Shown: piece after piece, positions 1 through 7,094 of the stretch
How the letters are laid out: each line of letters starts with the position of its first letter
How positions within the stretch are numbered: the first letter of the stretch is position 1
Notes under the pieces: generated by a model
What the model was told of the DNA's origin: nothing
The model's input: only the letters and a program-made list of their open reading frames with translations
Database searches by the model: none
Position numbers and translations under genes: made by a program
Origin: Clostridiales bacterium
Lineage (GTDB): Bacteria > Bacillota > Clostridia > Oscillospirales > Oscillospiraceae
Direction: 5' to 3'
Assembly (NCBI GenBank): GCA_004555655.1
Contig: SFHJ01000026.1
Coordinates: 1 to 22,163, forward strand
DNA length: 22,163 nt

Positions 1-240
1 GCCTATCCTGATTGCCGTCTGGTCGTCACGAAAGAGACCATGACCGTCGAGGGCATGATCAAGATCGTCTATGAACTCCTAAAGGACAAGCTGAATATCG
101 CCAAGCTGACTTTCACCAGCGGCGTGAATGCTGCGTCCCAGGAATACCAGCCGGAAGGCACGAAGGATCGCTGCCCCCTGTGCGGCATTGCGCTGAACGA
201 AAAAGGTGTATGCCCGAAGTGCGGGTACAAGAAGCAGTAA
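1..240 (+). CDS. 3' end of an unrecognised protein with C-terminal zinc ribbon (partial)
   Basis: The frame is open from the first base of the window and stops with TAA at 238-240, so only the last 79 residues are seen. An internal ATG at 40 exists but the frame continues upstream, so this is a truncated gene and not a 66-residue protein. The visible part has a mixed helix/strand segment and then a C-terminal zinc ribbon with two CxxC pairs (CPLC and CPKC, about 12 residues apart), ending in a short basic tail. Such ribbons bind zinc and often mediate nucleic-acid or protein contacts. I do not recognise the family from this fragment. A long hairpin follows the stop codon directly, consistent with the gene ending a transcription unit. 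Confidence 0.7.
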   Translation, partial: AYPDCRLVVTKETMTVEGMIKIVYELLKDKLNIAKLTFTSGVNAASQEYQPEGTKDRCPLCGIALNEKGVCPKCGYKKQ

Positions 241-253
241 TTCCTATGTACAA

Positions 254-299
254 AAGCAGAACGCCCGAAGAGTCCGCAGATTCTTCGGGCGTTCTGCTT
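254..299 (+). terminator. 18-bp perfect hairpin after the zinc-ribbon gene
   Basis: The arms 254-271 and 282-299 are perfectly complementary over 18 bp, with a 10-nt loop. The hairpin lies 14 nt after the stop codon of the partial gene. The T-tract after it is poor (GTATT), so it may be a weak or bidirectional terminator, or it may mainly protect the mRNA 3' end. Confidence 0.6.
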
Positions 300-387
300 G
301 TATTCAACCAGCAGATTTTTCGGAACATATGCCATACTGTTTTATGAGCACCCGTGTAAAGAGCGCGGGTTTTTGCGTATATGACGG

Positions 388-420
388 AAAACCCCCCGCA
401 CCCGGCAGGTGCGGGGGGTT
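388..420 (-). terminator. Rho-independent terminator of the VanW-family gene
   Basis: Arms 390-402 and 408-420 form a 13-bp G/C-rich stem with a 5-nt loop. Read on the minus strand it starts 6 nt after the VanW stop codon and runs into a short T-run. Between this and the hairpin at 254-299 I see no gene; a weak 5-bp hairpin with T5 lies at about 351-375 on the plus strand. Confidence 0.8.
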
Positions 421-426
421 GTAATT

Positions 427-2154
427 TTACGGCCACTCCTGTCCGCCGCCCCAATCGCCGAACCAGGGGTCCTCCCACGGGTCGGTGGGCTCCGTCGGAT
501 CGGTGGGGTCGGTTGGGTCGGTAGGCTCTTCCGCCCCCGGCTCCTCGGGGACGGTGTACGGCGCAAGCTCGTATTTCTTGTCGCGCGAATTGTACACGTC
601 CGTATGAAGCGTCTCGGTGCGCAGAACCTTGCCGTCGGCGTCTACGAAATCGCGGTAGGCCACGATCGTATAGCCCGTGTAGGGCTGCTCCTTGATGCTG
701 ACGATGGTGAAGTACTCGCCCTCTTCATTGATGGCAATATCGATCAGGTTGCCGTTTTTATCTCGCCCGCCGGAGGGCACGATGGTAATCTCGTTGCCAT
801 CCTCGTCGACGGTCTTCCATGCCTTTTCGTTGATCTGCGAATAGCGCAGCACAATGTGGTCATAGTCGGTCTCGGGCTTCGTGCCGATCAGCTTGATATG
901 CACATAACCGTCGGAGACGGACGCGTCGATGCGCAGCGGATACTCGGTGGAGTTCACAAACTTGAAGTCCAGCTGCCCCCAGTAGATCGTCGCGTCCATG
1001 CCGGCCATGACATAGGTGACCTTGTACATATGCGGCGCGCGCTCCGTGACCTTGAGGTTTGCAAGCAGTGTGGCGGAATAGATGGTGGACGCCACCTGGC
1101 AGATGCCGCCGCCGGCCTGCGCTTCACTCGCGCCGCCGTCGGTGTAGACGATGGCCTCCTGATAGCCCTTATCCGTCGTGCGCTCACCGACCACGCCGTT
1201 GAACGAGAATTCCTCGCCGGGGTTCAGAATCGTGCCGTCGATGGCCTTGCAGGCAAGCTCAAGGTTTTTGGTGCGTTTGGGCTCGCCGGTGTGAGGGCTG
1301 TCGTATTCGCCCAGCACGTCGGCAAAGTAGATCTTCTCCAGATCTTCGAGCGTGACCTCGGGCTTGAGCTCCTCGACCTGAATGGTCACGGTGGAGTTGG
1401 GCTCGGCCATGGCCAGCTGCTGCGTGTAATACTGCACGTCAAAGCCGTAGCCCGGCACCTCGGCGACCAGCTCGTGCGTCTGCTCGTCGTAATACGCGTC
1501 CTTCATCTCGCTGCAGAATTTGTCGTAGTACTCCTGCAGGTCGATGGGCGTGACCGGCTCGGTGTCGTAATCAAACGTGAGATCCGACAGATCACCCGAG
1601 CCGAAGCGGTCGAGCACGGCGGTGTAAAGCGCCTCTGCGTCAAGCGACACCGCGGGCGAGCCGGTATTTACCACGATCTGCCCGGCCTCCTCATCCACAC
1701 GGACGGACGGCTCGACGCGGTCGGTCTGCACCTCGCGCGCGGTCTGCTCAAGCATGGTGCGAATCTTCTCGGTGTCGAGGTTGAGGCTGGACTCAAGGCT
1801 CACGCTGTACGCGGTCTTTTTGGCTGCGAGATATGTCCGGATGGCCTTGACAGGGCCGCCGTCGCGGCCGTAGGCCATGGCCACATCGACCGCCTCTTCG
1901 GGGTTGAGCGCGACCTGCGTCACGTCGGGATTGAGCTGTAGCGTGCGGTCGGGCAGCACCACAGTCAGCGTTTCGCCTGCGTAGCTGGACTTGACCGCGT
2001 CGGACACGGCGGATACGGCCGCGCTGCGCCTGAGCCCGCCCACGTCCACACCGGCGATGGAGACGTTCGGGAAGATCTTGTCGGAATTTTTCAGTGCGAA
2101 GCCATAGGCGCACACGCCCAGCACCGCGATGATGAGCACGCAGGCCAGAATCAC
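427..2154 (-). CDS. VanW-family envelope protein, membrane-anchored
   Basis: Numbered from the GTG at 2154 this is 575 residues. A hydrophobic helix at about 2-20 anchors the protein in the membrane. Residues 30-280 contain two repeats resembling the peptidoglycan-binding PG_binding_4 domain that precedes VanW domains. The VanW domain spans about 290-425, with the signature GGGICQVASTIY at 348-359 and a following GMDATIYW. The C-terminus is a Pro/Thr/Asp-rich tail with PTD repeats. The VanW domain occurs in some glycopeptide-resistance clusters, but most homologues are general cell-wall proteins of unknown biochemical role, and there are no vanA/vanH-type genes here. The start is uncertain: the frame stays open upstream through a Lys/Arg/Ala/Pro-rich segment (at least 2155-2316) typical of a cytoplasmic tail before the membrane helix, yet this contains no ATG, GTG or TTG in frame. 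The gene has its own promoter at 2374-2402 and terminator at 388-420. Confidence 0.88.
   Translation of the reverse strand: MILACVLIIAVLGVCAYGFALKNSDKIFPNVSIAGVDVGGLRRSAAVSAVSDAVKSSYAGETLTVVLPDRTLQLNPDVTQVALNPEEAVDVAMAYGRDGGPVKAIRTYLAAKKTAYSVSLESSLNLDTEKIRTMLEQTAREVQTDRVEPSVRVDEEAGQIVVNTGSPAVSLDAEALYTAVLDRFGSGDLSDLTFDYDTEPVTPIDLQEYYDKFCSEMKDAYYDEQTHELVAEVPGYGFDVQYYTQQLAMAEPNSTVTIQVEELKPEVTLEDLEKIYFADVLGEYDSPHTGEPKRTKNLELACKAIDGTILNPGEEFSFNGVVGERTTDKGYQEAIVYTDGGASEAQAGGGICQVASTIYSATLLANLKVTERAPHMYKVTYVMAGMDATIYWGQLDFKFVNSTEYPLRIDASVSDGYVHIKLIGTKPETDYDHIVLRYSQINEKAWKTVDEDGNEITIVPSGGRDKNGNLIDIAINEEGEYFTIVSIKEQPYTGYTIVAYRDFVDADGKVLRTETLHTDVYNSRDKKYELAPYTVPEEPGAEEPTDPTDPTDPTEPTDPWEDPWFGDWGGGQEWP
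479..530 (-). repeat. Short tandem Pro-Thr-Asp/Glu coding repeat
   Basis: About five imperfect 9-nt units encode PTD/PTE triplets near the C-terminus of the VanW protein. This low-complexity stretch is a likely cell-wall spacer and a possible site of length variation between strains. Confidence 0.6.
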
Positions 2155-2373
2155 GACCGCCTTCTTCGCACCGTTGCCCGGGGCGGACTTCTTTTTCTGA
2201 GGCCCTGACGCGCGCGGCGCATTTTTCTGCGCGGCGGTCGGCTGCTGCCGGGACGCCTGGCTGGTGTGCGGCGCGGAGCGGCTGGCCTCAAATTTACCTT
2301 TCTTTCTGATCGGAATGACCCCCTTATCGGAACCGGAGCCAAACGGCTGCGGAGGTAGTATTATGGTAACAAC

Positions 2374-2402
2374 ATTATATCGGAGTGCGCAGGAATTTGC
2401 AA
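2374..2402 (-). promoter_or_regulatory. Sigma-A-type promoter of the VanW-family gene
   Basis: On the minus strand a -35 TTGCAA (2397-2402) is separated by exactly 17 nt from a consensus -10 TATAAT (2374-2379). Transcription would start near 2367. Downstream, AAGGGGG at about 2320-2326 looks like a ribosome binding site, but no ATG, GTG or TTG in the VanW frame follows it. Confidence 0.75.
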
Positions 2403-2429
2403 CGGCAATTCAGACAAGAATGGCCCGGA

Positions 2430-2456
2430 AAATTCTGAAATCTTACTTAAGAATTT
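2430..2456. repeat. Small AT-rich inverted repeat upstream of the VanW promoter
   Basis: AAATTCT (2430-2436) and AGAATTT (2450-2456) are perfect 7-nt arms around a 13-nt loop. They lie between the ppdK terminator and the VanW promoter, about 30 nt upstream of the -35. This could be an operator or chance. The rest of the 2155-2539 stretch holds the extended VanW reading frame, the promoter and the ppdK terminator; I see no further gene. Confidence 0.3.
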
Positions 2457-2490
2457 CCAACAGAAGGCAAGACGGCCGCAAGCCGCGGAC

Positions 2491-2524
2491 AAAAAAGACC
2501 CGCGCGGACGATCGTCCGCGCGGG
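2491..2524 (-). terminator. Rho-independent terminator of ppdK
   Basis: Positions 2499-2524 form a perfect 26-nt self-complementary G/C-rich palindrome. On the minus strand it is followed by GTC and then six T (2491-2496). It sits 15 nt downstream of the ppdK stop codon. Confidence 0.85.
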
Positions 2525-2539
2525 AGGGAACGCTGTGAT

Positions 2540-5170
2540 TTACTTCTTCGCCTTGATGGCGGCCTGTGCGGCGGCCAGTCTTGCGATGGGAACACGGAAC
2601 GGGCTGCAGGAGACGTAGCTCAGACCGATGTTGTGGCAGAACTCGACGGTGGAGGGATCGCCGCCCTGCTCGCCGCAGATGCCCAGCTTGATGTCGGGAC
2701 GGGTCTCGCGGCCCAGCTCGGCAGCCATCTTCACCAGACGGCCAACGCCTGCCTGATCGAGCTTCGAGAACGGGTCGGACTCGTAGATCTTGCGGTCGTA
2801 GTAGGAAGCGAGGAACTTGCCCGCGTCGTCACGCGAGAAGCCGAAGGTCATCTGCGTAAGGTCGTTCGTGCCGAAGGAGAAGAACTCGGCCTCGCGGGCA
2901 ATGGCGTCAGCGGTCAGCGCCGCGCGCGGGATCTCGATCATCGTGCCGACCTTGTACTGCATGTCGGAACCGGCGTCCTTGATGATCTTCTTGGCGGTCT
3001 GGTCGATGACGGACTTGACGTACGCCAGCTCCTTGACCTCGCCAACCAGCGGAACCATGATCTCGGGAACGATCTTCCATGCCGGACGGCGGCTGCGGAC
3101 AGCCAGAGCGGCCTTGATGATGGCAGCAGTCTGCATCTTGGCGATCTCGGGGTAGGTGACGTCCAGACGGCAGCCGCGGTGACCCATCATGGGGTTGAAC
3201 TCATGCAGGCTGGCGATGACGTGATTCAGATGCTCGACGGTCAGGCCCATTTCCTTGGCCAGCTCTTCGATATCCTTCGGGTCGGTCGGCAGGAACTCGT
3301 GCAGAGGCGGATCGAGCAGACGGATGGTAACGGGACGGCCCTTCATGGCCTCGTAGATGGCCTCGAAGTCGCCCTGCTGGATCGGCTCGAGCTTGGCCAG
3401 CGCCTTCTCGCGCTGCTCGGAGGTCTCGGAGACGATCATCTCACGCACGGCCTTGATGCGGTCGGCCTCAAAGAACATATGCTCGGTACGGCAAAGGCCG
3501 ATGCCCTCGGCGCCGAAGGCCACAGCCTGCGCAGCGTCGGCGGGGGTGTCGGCGTTGGTGCGGACGCCCAGCTTGCGGAACTTGTCGGCCCAGCCCATCA
3601 GGCGGTCAAAATCGCCGGAGATGGCGGCAGCGGCGGTCTTGATCTTCTCGCCGTAGATGTTGCCGGTGGAGCCGTCGATGGAGATCCAGTCGCCCTCTTT
3701 GTAGGTCTTGCCGCCCAGCTCGAAGGTCTTGGCTTCCTCATTCATCTTGATGGCGCCGCAGCCGGAGACGCAGCAGGTGCCCATGCCGCGCGCGACAACA
3801 GCCGCGTGGGAGGTCATGCCGCCGCGGACGGTCAGAACGCCCTGCGCGTAGTGCATGCCCTCGATATCCTCGGGAGAGGTCTCGAGACGGACCAGAATGA
3901 CCTTGTGGCCGTTCTTGCCCCAGTCGGTCGCGGTCTCAGCCGAGAAGACGATCTTGCCGCAGGCGGCGCCGGGAGAGGCGGCCAGGCCCGTGCCGACGAC
4001 CTTGGCCTTCTTCAGAGCCGCGGCGTCGAACGTCGGGTGCAGCAGCGCGTCGAGGCTCTTCGGGTCGATCATGGCTACGGCCTCTTCTTCGGTAATCATG
4101 CCCTCGTCGACCAGATCGCACGCGATCTTCATGGCGGCGGCAGCGGTGCGCTTGCCGTTACGGGTCTGCAGCATGTAGAGCTTCTTGTCCTCGATGGTGA
4201 ACTCCATATCCTGCATGTCGCGGTAGTGATACTCAAGACGGCCGCAGATGTCGACGAACTGCTGGTATGCCTCGGGCATGACCTCGGCCAGCTGGTCGAT
4301 GGTCTGCGGGGTGCGGATACCGGCGACGACGTCTTCGCCCTGTGCGTTCATCAGGAATTCGCCGAACAGCTTCTTTTCGCCCGTGGCGGGGTTACGCGTG
4401 AACGCAACGCCCGTGCCGGAGGTGTCGCCGGTGTTGCCGAAGACCATCTGCTGCACGTTGACGGCGGTGCCCCAATCGGAGGGGATGTCGTTCATGCGGC
4501 GGTAGTAGATTGCGCGGGGGTTGTCCCAGGAGCGGAAGACGGCCTTGATGGCGCCCATCAGCTGCACCTTGGGGTCCTGCGGGAATTCCTCGCCCAGCTT
4601 CTCGCGGTACTCGGCCTTGAACTTCTCGGCCAGCTCCTTGAGATCGTCAGCGGTCAGCTCGGTGTCGAGCTTGACGCCGCGGTCGGCCTTCATCTCGTCG
4701 ATGAGCTGCTCAAAATACTTCTTGCCCACTTCCATGACGACGTCGGAGTACATCTGGATGAAGCGGCGGTAGGAGTCGTATGCAAAACGGGGATTGTTGG
4801 TCTTCTTGGCGAAGGCGACGACGACTTCGTCATTGAGGCCCAGGTTGAGAATCGTGTCCATCATGCCGGGCATGGACGCGCGCGCGCCGCTGCGCACGGA
4901 GACGAGCAGCGGATTGTACAGATCGCCGAACTTCTTGCCGGAGATCTCTTCGAGCTTTTCGACGTACTGCATGATCTCCGCTTCAATCTCGGCATTGATC
5001 TGGCGGTCGTCCTTGTAGTACTGGGTACAGGCTTCGGTCGTGATCGTGAAGCCCTGCGGGACAGGCATGCCGAGATTGGTCATTTCGGCCAGGTTCGCGC
5101 CCTTGCCGCCCAGCAGCTCGCGCATCTTGCCGTTACCTTCGGAGAACAGGTAGACGTACTTGTGAGACAT
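2540..5170 (-). CDS. ppdK: Pyruvate, phosphate dikinase
   Basis: This cytosolic enzyme interconverts pyruvate + ATP + phosphate with PEP + AMP + diphosphate; in anaerobic Clostridia it often works as a PPi-saving substitute for pyruvate kinase or makes PEP. The protein is 876 residues, the usual family length. The N-terminal ATP-grasp part carries the GGKGANLAEM motif at about 21-30. The phospho-carrier domain has TSHAAVVARGMG with the catalytic His at residue 455. The C-terminal PEP/pyruvate barrel has CRTEHMFF and CGEQGGDP with the catalytic Cys near residue 832. The ATG at 5170 is chosen because AGGAAAGGGG lies 8 nt upstream and family alignments start here; the open frame does extend further to 6163, but that part is antisense to parB. 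The gene is monocistronic, between its own promoter (5262-5290) and terminator (2491-2524). Confidence 0.98.
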   Translation of the reverse strand: MSHKYVYLFSEGNGKMRELLGGKGANLAEMTNLGMPVPQGFTITTEACTQYYKDDRQINAEIEAEIMQYVEKLEEISGKKFGDLYNPLLVSVRSGARASMPGMMDTILNLGLNDEVVVAFAKKTNNPRFAYDSYRRFIQMYSDVVMEVGKKYFEQLIDEMKADRGVKLDTELTADDLKELAEKFKAEYREKLGEEFPQDPKVQLMGAIKAVFRSWDNPRAIYYRRMNDIPSDWGTAVNVQQMVFGNTGDTSGTGVAFTRNPATGEKKLFGEFLMNAQGEDVVAGIRTPQTIDQLAEVMPEAYQQFVDICGRLEYHYRDMQDMEFTIEDKKLYMLQTRNGKRTAAAAMKIACDLVDEGMITEEEAVAMIDPKSLDALLHPTFDAAALKKAKVVGTGLAASPGAACGKIVFSAETATDWGKNGHKVILVRLETSPEDIEGMHYAQGVLTVRGGMTSHAAVVARGMGTCCVSGCGAIKMNEEAKTFELGGKTYKEGDWISIDGSTGNIYGEKIKTAAAAISGDFDRLMGWADKFRKLGVRTNADTPADAAQAVAFGAEGIGLCRTEHMFFEADRIKAVREMIVSETSEQREKALAKLEPIQQGDFEAIYEAMKGRPVTIRLLDPPLHEFLPTDPKDIEELAKEMGLTVEHLNHVIASLHEFNPMMGHRGCRLDVTYPEIAKMQTAAIIKAALAVRSRRPAWKIVPEIMVPLVGEVKELAYVKSVIDQTAKKIIKDAGSDMQYKVGTMIEIPRAALTADAIAREAEFFSFGTNDLTQMTFGFSRDDAGKFLASYYDRKIYESDPFSKLDQAGVGRLVKMAAELGRETRPDIKLGICGEQGGDPSTVEFCHNIGLSYVSCSPFRVPIARLAAAQAAIKAKK

Positions 5171-5261
5171 TTGGTTAACCCCTTTCCTTGCGAACCGAAG
5201 CTCCCAGCCCGGTTCTAAAAACGTTTTTTGTAGTTTTTGATAGATTTTCAGACAAATACAT

Positions 5262-5290
5262 ACTATATCACATTTGACGGTAAATGCAAA
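5262..5290 (-). promoter_or_regulatory. Likely ppdK promoter
   Basis: On the minus strand TTTGCA (5285-5290), a 17-nt spacer and TATAGT (5262-5267) give a 4/6 plus 5/6 match to the sigma-A consensus. The leader to the ppdK ATG would be about 85-90 nt and is T/A-rich. Confidence 0.5.
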
Positions 5291-5407
5291 CTGAAAAACC
5301 GATTTTTCGCAAAAAATTTTTTGTTTCCGCAACTTCTGCGCAGCAAAGCAAACCGCCGCGCACCGCGCCTGTTTGACCGCGCGCCCGACCGGCTGCGCCG
5401 GGTTTTG

Positions 5408-5460
5408 CACATGTTCCACAGTGTTTTCCACATGTTGTGGTTTCCCGCCATTTCCCGCCA
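5408..5460. repeat. Cluster of short direct and inverted repeats upstream of the parB-like gene
   Basis: CACATGTT occurs at 5408-5415 and 5429-5436, exactly 21 nt (two helical turns) apart. CCACA-TGT-TGTGG forms an inverted repeat at 5428-5440. TTTCCCGCCA follows twice in exact tandem at 5441-5450 and 5451-5460. TTTTCCACA at 5424-5432 also matches the relaxed DnaA-box consensus. The cluster lies within the 382-nt gap between the ppdK and parB starts. The rest of that gap contains the ppdK promoter, an A6T6 palindrome near 5319-5330 and a possible -10 (TACAAT, 5515-5520) for parB without a convincing -35. Confidence 0.6.
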
Positions 5461-5552
5461 CAATTTCTTGTGCCATAGTGCCTGCTTTCGCGCGATTTTG
5501 CGCTGCGGTGCGCTTACAATGGACGCAGAACCTTGCAGAGAGGGGTCTACAT

Positions 5553-6368
5553 ATGGCCAAGCTGAAAACCAAATCGCTGCTGGAGTCGGGGCGGGTGCTC
5601 TTCGTGCCGGTGGGCAGCATCCGCCCGAATCCGTCGCAGCCGCGCAGGGTCTTTGACCAGAACGCGCTGCAGGAGCTGGCCGCGAGCATCGCGCAGTACG
5701 GCGTGCTGCAGCCGCTCACGGTGCGGAAATCGGCGGGCGCGATGGAGCTGGTGGCAGGAGAGCGCCGGCTCCGCGCAGCAAAGCTCGCGGGACTTACGGA
5801 GGTGCCCTGCATCGTGGTGAGCGTGGACAACGAGTCGTCGGGGATGCTGGCGCTGGTGGAGAACCTGCAGCGGCGCGATCTGGATTTCATCGAGGAGGCC
5901 GAAGGGCTGGCGCGGCTCATGCGGCAATACGGGCTGAACCAGGAGCAGGCAGCCCGCCGCGTGGGCAAGAGCCAGTCGGCCGTGGCCAACAAGCTGCGCC
6001 TTTTGCGCCATTCGCCGAAGGTGCTGCAGGCGCTGCGCGAAAACGGCCTGTCCGAGCGGCACGCGCGGGCGCTTCTGAAGCTGCCCGGCGAGCCCGAACG
6101 GCTGCGCGTCATCGGGCTGATCGTGCAGAACGACTGGACCGTGGCCAAAACCGAGCAGTACATCGATGCGCTTTCGCAGCCGGCTGCGCCGAAGCGCGAG
6201 CTGGGGAATTTTATCCTGCGCGACGTGCGCGTGTTTTTAAATTCTGTCAGTCACCAGCTCGATATCATCCGCTCGGCAGGCATCGACGCCGGCTCCGAGC
6301 AGCTGGAGACGGAGCAGGAGATCATCCTCACCATCCGCATTCCCAAGCGCAATGCCGCGGCAAAATAA
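5553..6368 (+). CDS. ParB/Noc/Spo0J-family DNA-binding CTPase
   Basis: The protein is 271 residues. The ATG at 5553 is preceded by GAGAGGGG at 7-nt spacing and begins MAKLKTKSLL; an in-frame extension back to 5373 has no ribosome binding site. The ParB N-terminal nuclease-like fold covers about 15-115: PNPSQPR (26-31), the C-motif GERRLRAAKLAG (69-80) and the P-motif ENLQR (103-107), which in this family bind CTP. A KorB/ParB helix-turn-helix follows at about 128-150 (GKSQSAVANKLRL), and a C-terminal dimerisation region from about 220. ParB proteins load on parS for chromosome segregation; Noc paralogues bind NBS sites and block division over the nucleoid. There is no parA partner or rsmG/mnmG neighbourhood here, so this is a stand-alone paralogue and its exact role (Noc-like, ParB-like or regulator) is inferred only. 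It is convergent with rubrerythrin across a double hairpin. Confidence 0.9.
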   Translation: MAKLKTKSLLESGRVLFVPVGSIRPNPSQPRRVFDQNALQELAASIAQYGVLQPLTVRKSAGAMELVAGERRLRAAKLAGLTEVPCIVVSVDNESSGMLALVENLQRRDLDFIEEAEGLARLMRQYGLNQEQAARRVGKSQSAVANKLRLLRHSPKVLQALRENGLSERHARALLKLPGEPERLRVIGLIVQNDWTVAKTEQYIDALSQPAAPKRELGNFILRDVRVFLNSVSHQLDIIRSAGIDAGSEQLETEQEIILTIRIPKRNAAAK

Positions 6369-6370
6369 TA

Positions 6371-6401
6371 CTGCCGAAAACGCCGGAGACGTTTTCGGCA
6401 G
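6371..6401 (+). terminator. First hairpin of the parB/rubrerythrin convergent terminator
   Basis: Arms 6371-6382 and 6390-6401 pair perfectly over 12 bp with a 7-nt loop, two nucleotides after the parB stop. It lacks a strong T-tract on the plus strand and probably acts together with the following hairpin. Confidence 0.55.
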
Positions 6402-6409
6402 ATATAAAG

Positions 6410-6445
6410 AACAGGCGCAGCAGTACAAACTGCTGCGCCTGTTTT
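6410..6445. terminator. Bidirectional terminator between parB and rubrerythrin
   Basis: Arms 6410-6424 and 6429-6443 pair perfectly over 15 bp around a 4-nt loop. The plus-strand stem ends in TTTT, serving parB; read on the minus strand it lies about 35 nt after the rubrerythrin stop and ends in a T-containing run, serving rbr. Confidence 0.75.
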
Positions 6446-6478
6446 GCGTCCCAACGATTGGCCGGGCCTTGGTTTTTA

Positions 6479-7015
6479 TCAATAGTTTTCCGGCTTGATC
6501 TGGAAATAGGCCTGCGGGTGCGCGCACACGGGGCACACCTCGGGGGCCTTCTTGCCAATGACGATGTGGCCGCAGTTGCCGCACTGCCAGATCTGATCCT
6601 CGTCACGCGAGAAGACCAGCCCGCCCTCGACGTTGGCCAGCAGCTTGCGGTAGCGCTCCTCGTGCGCCTGCTCGACCTTACCTACGCCCTCAAACAGGTT
6701 CGCGATGTCGTCGAAGCCCTCCTCGCGCGCCTCACGCGCAAAGGCCGCGTACATGTCGGTCCACTCGTAGTTTTCGCCGTCCGCCGCGTCGGCCAGGTTC
6801 ACCGTGGTGGCGGGCACGCCGTCATGCAGGAGCTTGAACCAGAGCTTGGCGTGCTCTTTTTCGTTGCGGGACGTCTCCTCAAAGATGTCCGCGATCTGCA
6901 CGTAGCCGTCCTTCTTGGCCTTGGAAGCGTAATACTGATACTTGACACACGCCTGCGATTCGCCGGCGAAGGCGGTCTGCAGGTTGGCCTCGGTTTTGCT
7001 GCCCTTGAGATTCAT
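6479..7015 (-). CDS. rbr: Rubrerythrin (NADH-linked peroxide-reducing diiron protein)
   Basis: Rubrerythrin reduces hydrogen peroxide to water in the cytoplasm of anaerobes, taking electrons through its rubredoxin site. The 178-residue protein has the ferritin-like four-helix diiron domain (about 1-135) with ligands visible as GES (Glu19), NEKEH (Glu52/His55), AREAREEG and EQAHEE. The C-terminal rubredoxin-like domain has CGNCGH (Cys145/148) and CPVC (Cys161/164). The ATG at 7015 has AAGGAG 8 nt upstream. The gene carries its own promoter (7052-7080) with an adjacent palindrome that could be a PerR-type operator, so peroxide induction is likely but inferred. Confidence 0.97.
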   Translation of the reverse strand: MNLKGSKTEANLQTAFAGESQACVKYQYYASKAKKDGYVQIADIFEETSRNEKEHAKLWFKLLHDGVPATTVNLADAADGENYEWTDMYAAFAREAREEGFDDIANLFEGVGKVEQAHEERYRKLLANVEGGLVFSRDEDQIWQCGNCGHIVIGKKAPEVCPVCAHPQAYFQIKPENY

Positions 7016-7051
7016 AATTGCAACTCCTTTTTATAAAATGTCTGTAAACAG

Positions 7052-7080
7052 AGTATAGCACAGTTGTTGGATAAAATCAA
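7052..7080 (-). promoter_or_regulatory. Sigma-A-type promoter of rubrerythrin
   Basis: On the minus strand TTGATT (7075-7080), a 17-nt spacer and TATACT (7052-7057) form a strong promoter. The leader to the ATG would be about 30 nt. Confidence 0.75.
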
Positions 7081-7091
7081 GAATGATTCTT
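7079..7091. promoter_or_regulatory. PerR/Fur-like palindrome at the rubrerythrin promoter
   Basis: AAGAAT-G-ATTCTT is a perfect 6-1-6 inverted repeat that overlaps the -35 by two bases. Its size, AT content and single central base resemble Fur-family (PerR) boxes, which repress peroxide-defence genes in Firmicutes. The assignment rests on resemblance and context only. Confidence 0.4.
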
Positions 7092-7094
7092 ATT

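Noticed and set aside
345..376. Small hairpin with T5 as a separate terminator or small RNA
   Set aside because: Only a 5-bp stem with an 11-nt loop and no promoter nearby; too weak to call.
409..1941. Long plus-strand open frame (510 codons) opposite the VanW gene
   Set aside because: It is antisense to a clear protein family, has no ribosome binding site and reflects the high GC at third positions of the real gene.
427..2154. Vancomycin-resistance gene cluster
   Set aside because: VanW-domain proteins are widespread in Firmicutes with no resistance role, and no vanR/S/H/A/X homologue is near.
2264..5218. 984-codon plus-strand open frame opposite ppdK
   Set aside because: It is a shadow of ppdK; the translation is rich in Gly/Ala/Asp/Leu/Val with no recognisable domain.
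5412..5432. DnaA boxes marking a replication origin
   Set aside because: One 9-mer fits the relaxed consensus and one has a mismatch, but there is no dnaA/dnaN nearby and no array of further boxes. A ParB-type gene alone does not define oriC.
5171..6163. N-terminal extension of the ppdK frame to 1207 codons
   Set aside because: The extension is antisense to parB, and PPDK alignments and a strong ribosome binding site both set the start at 5170.
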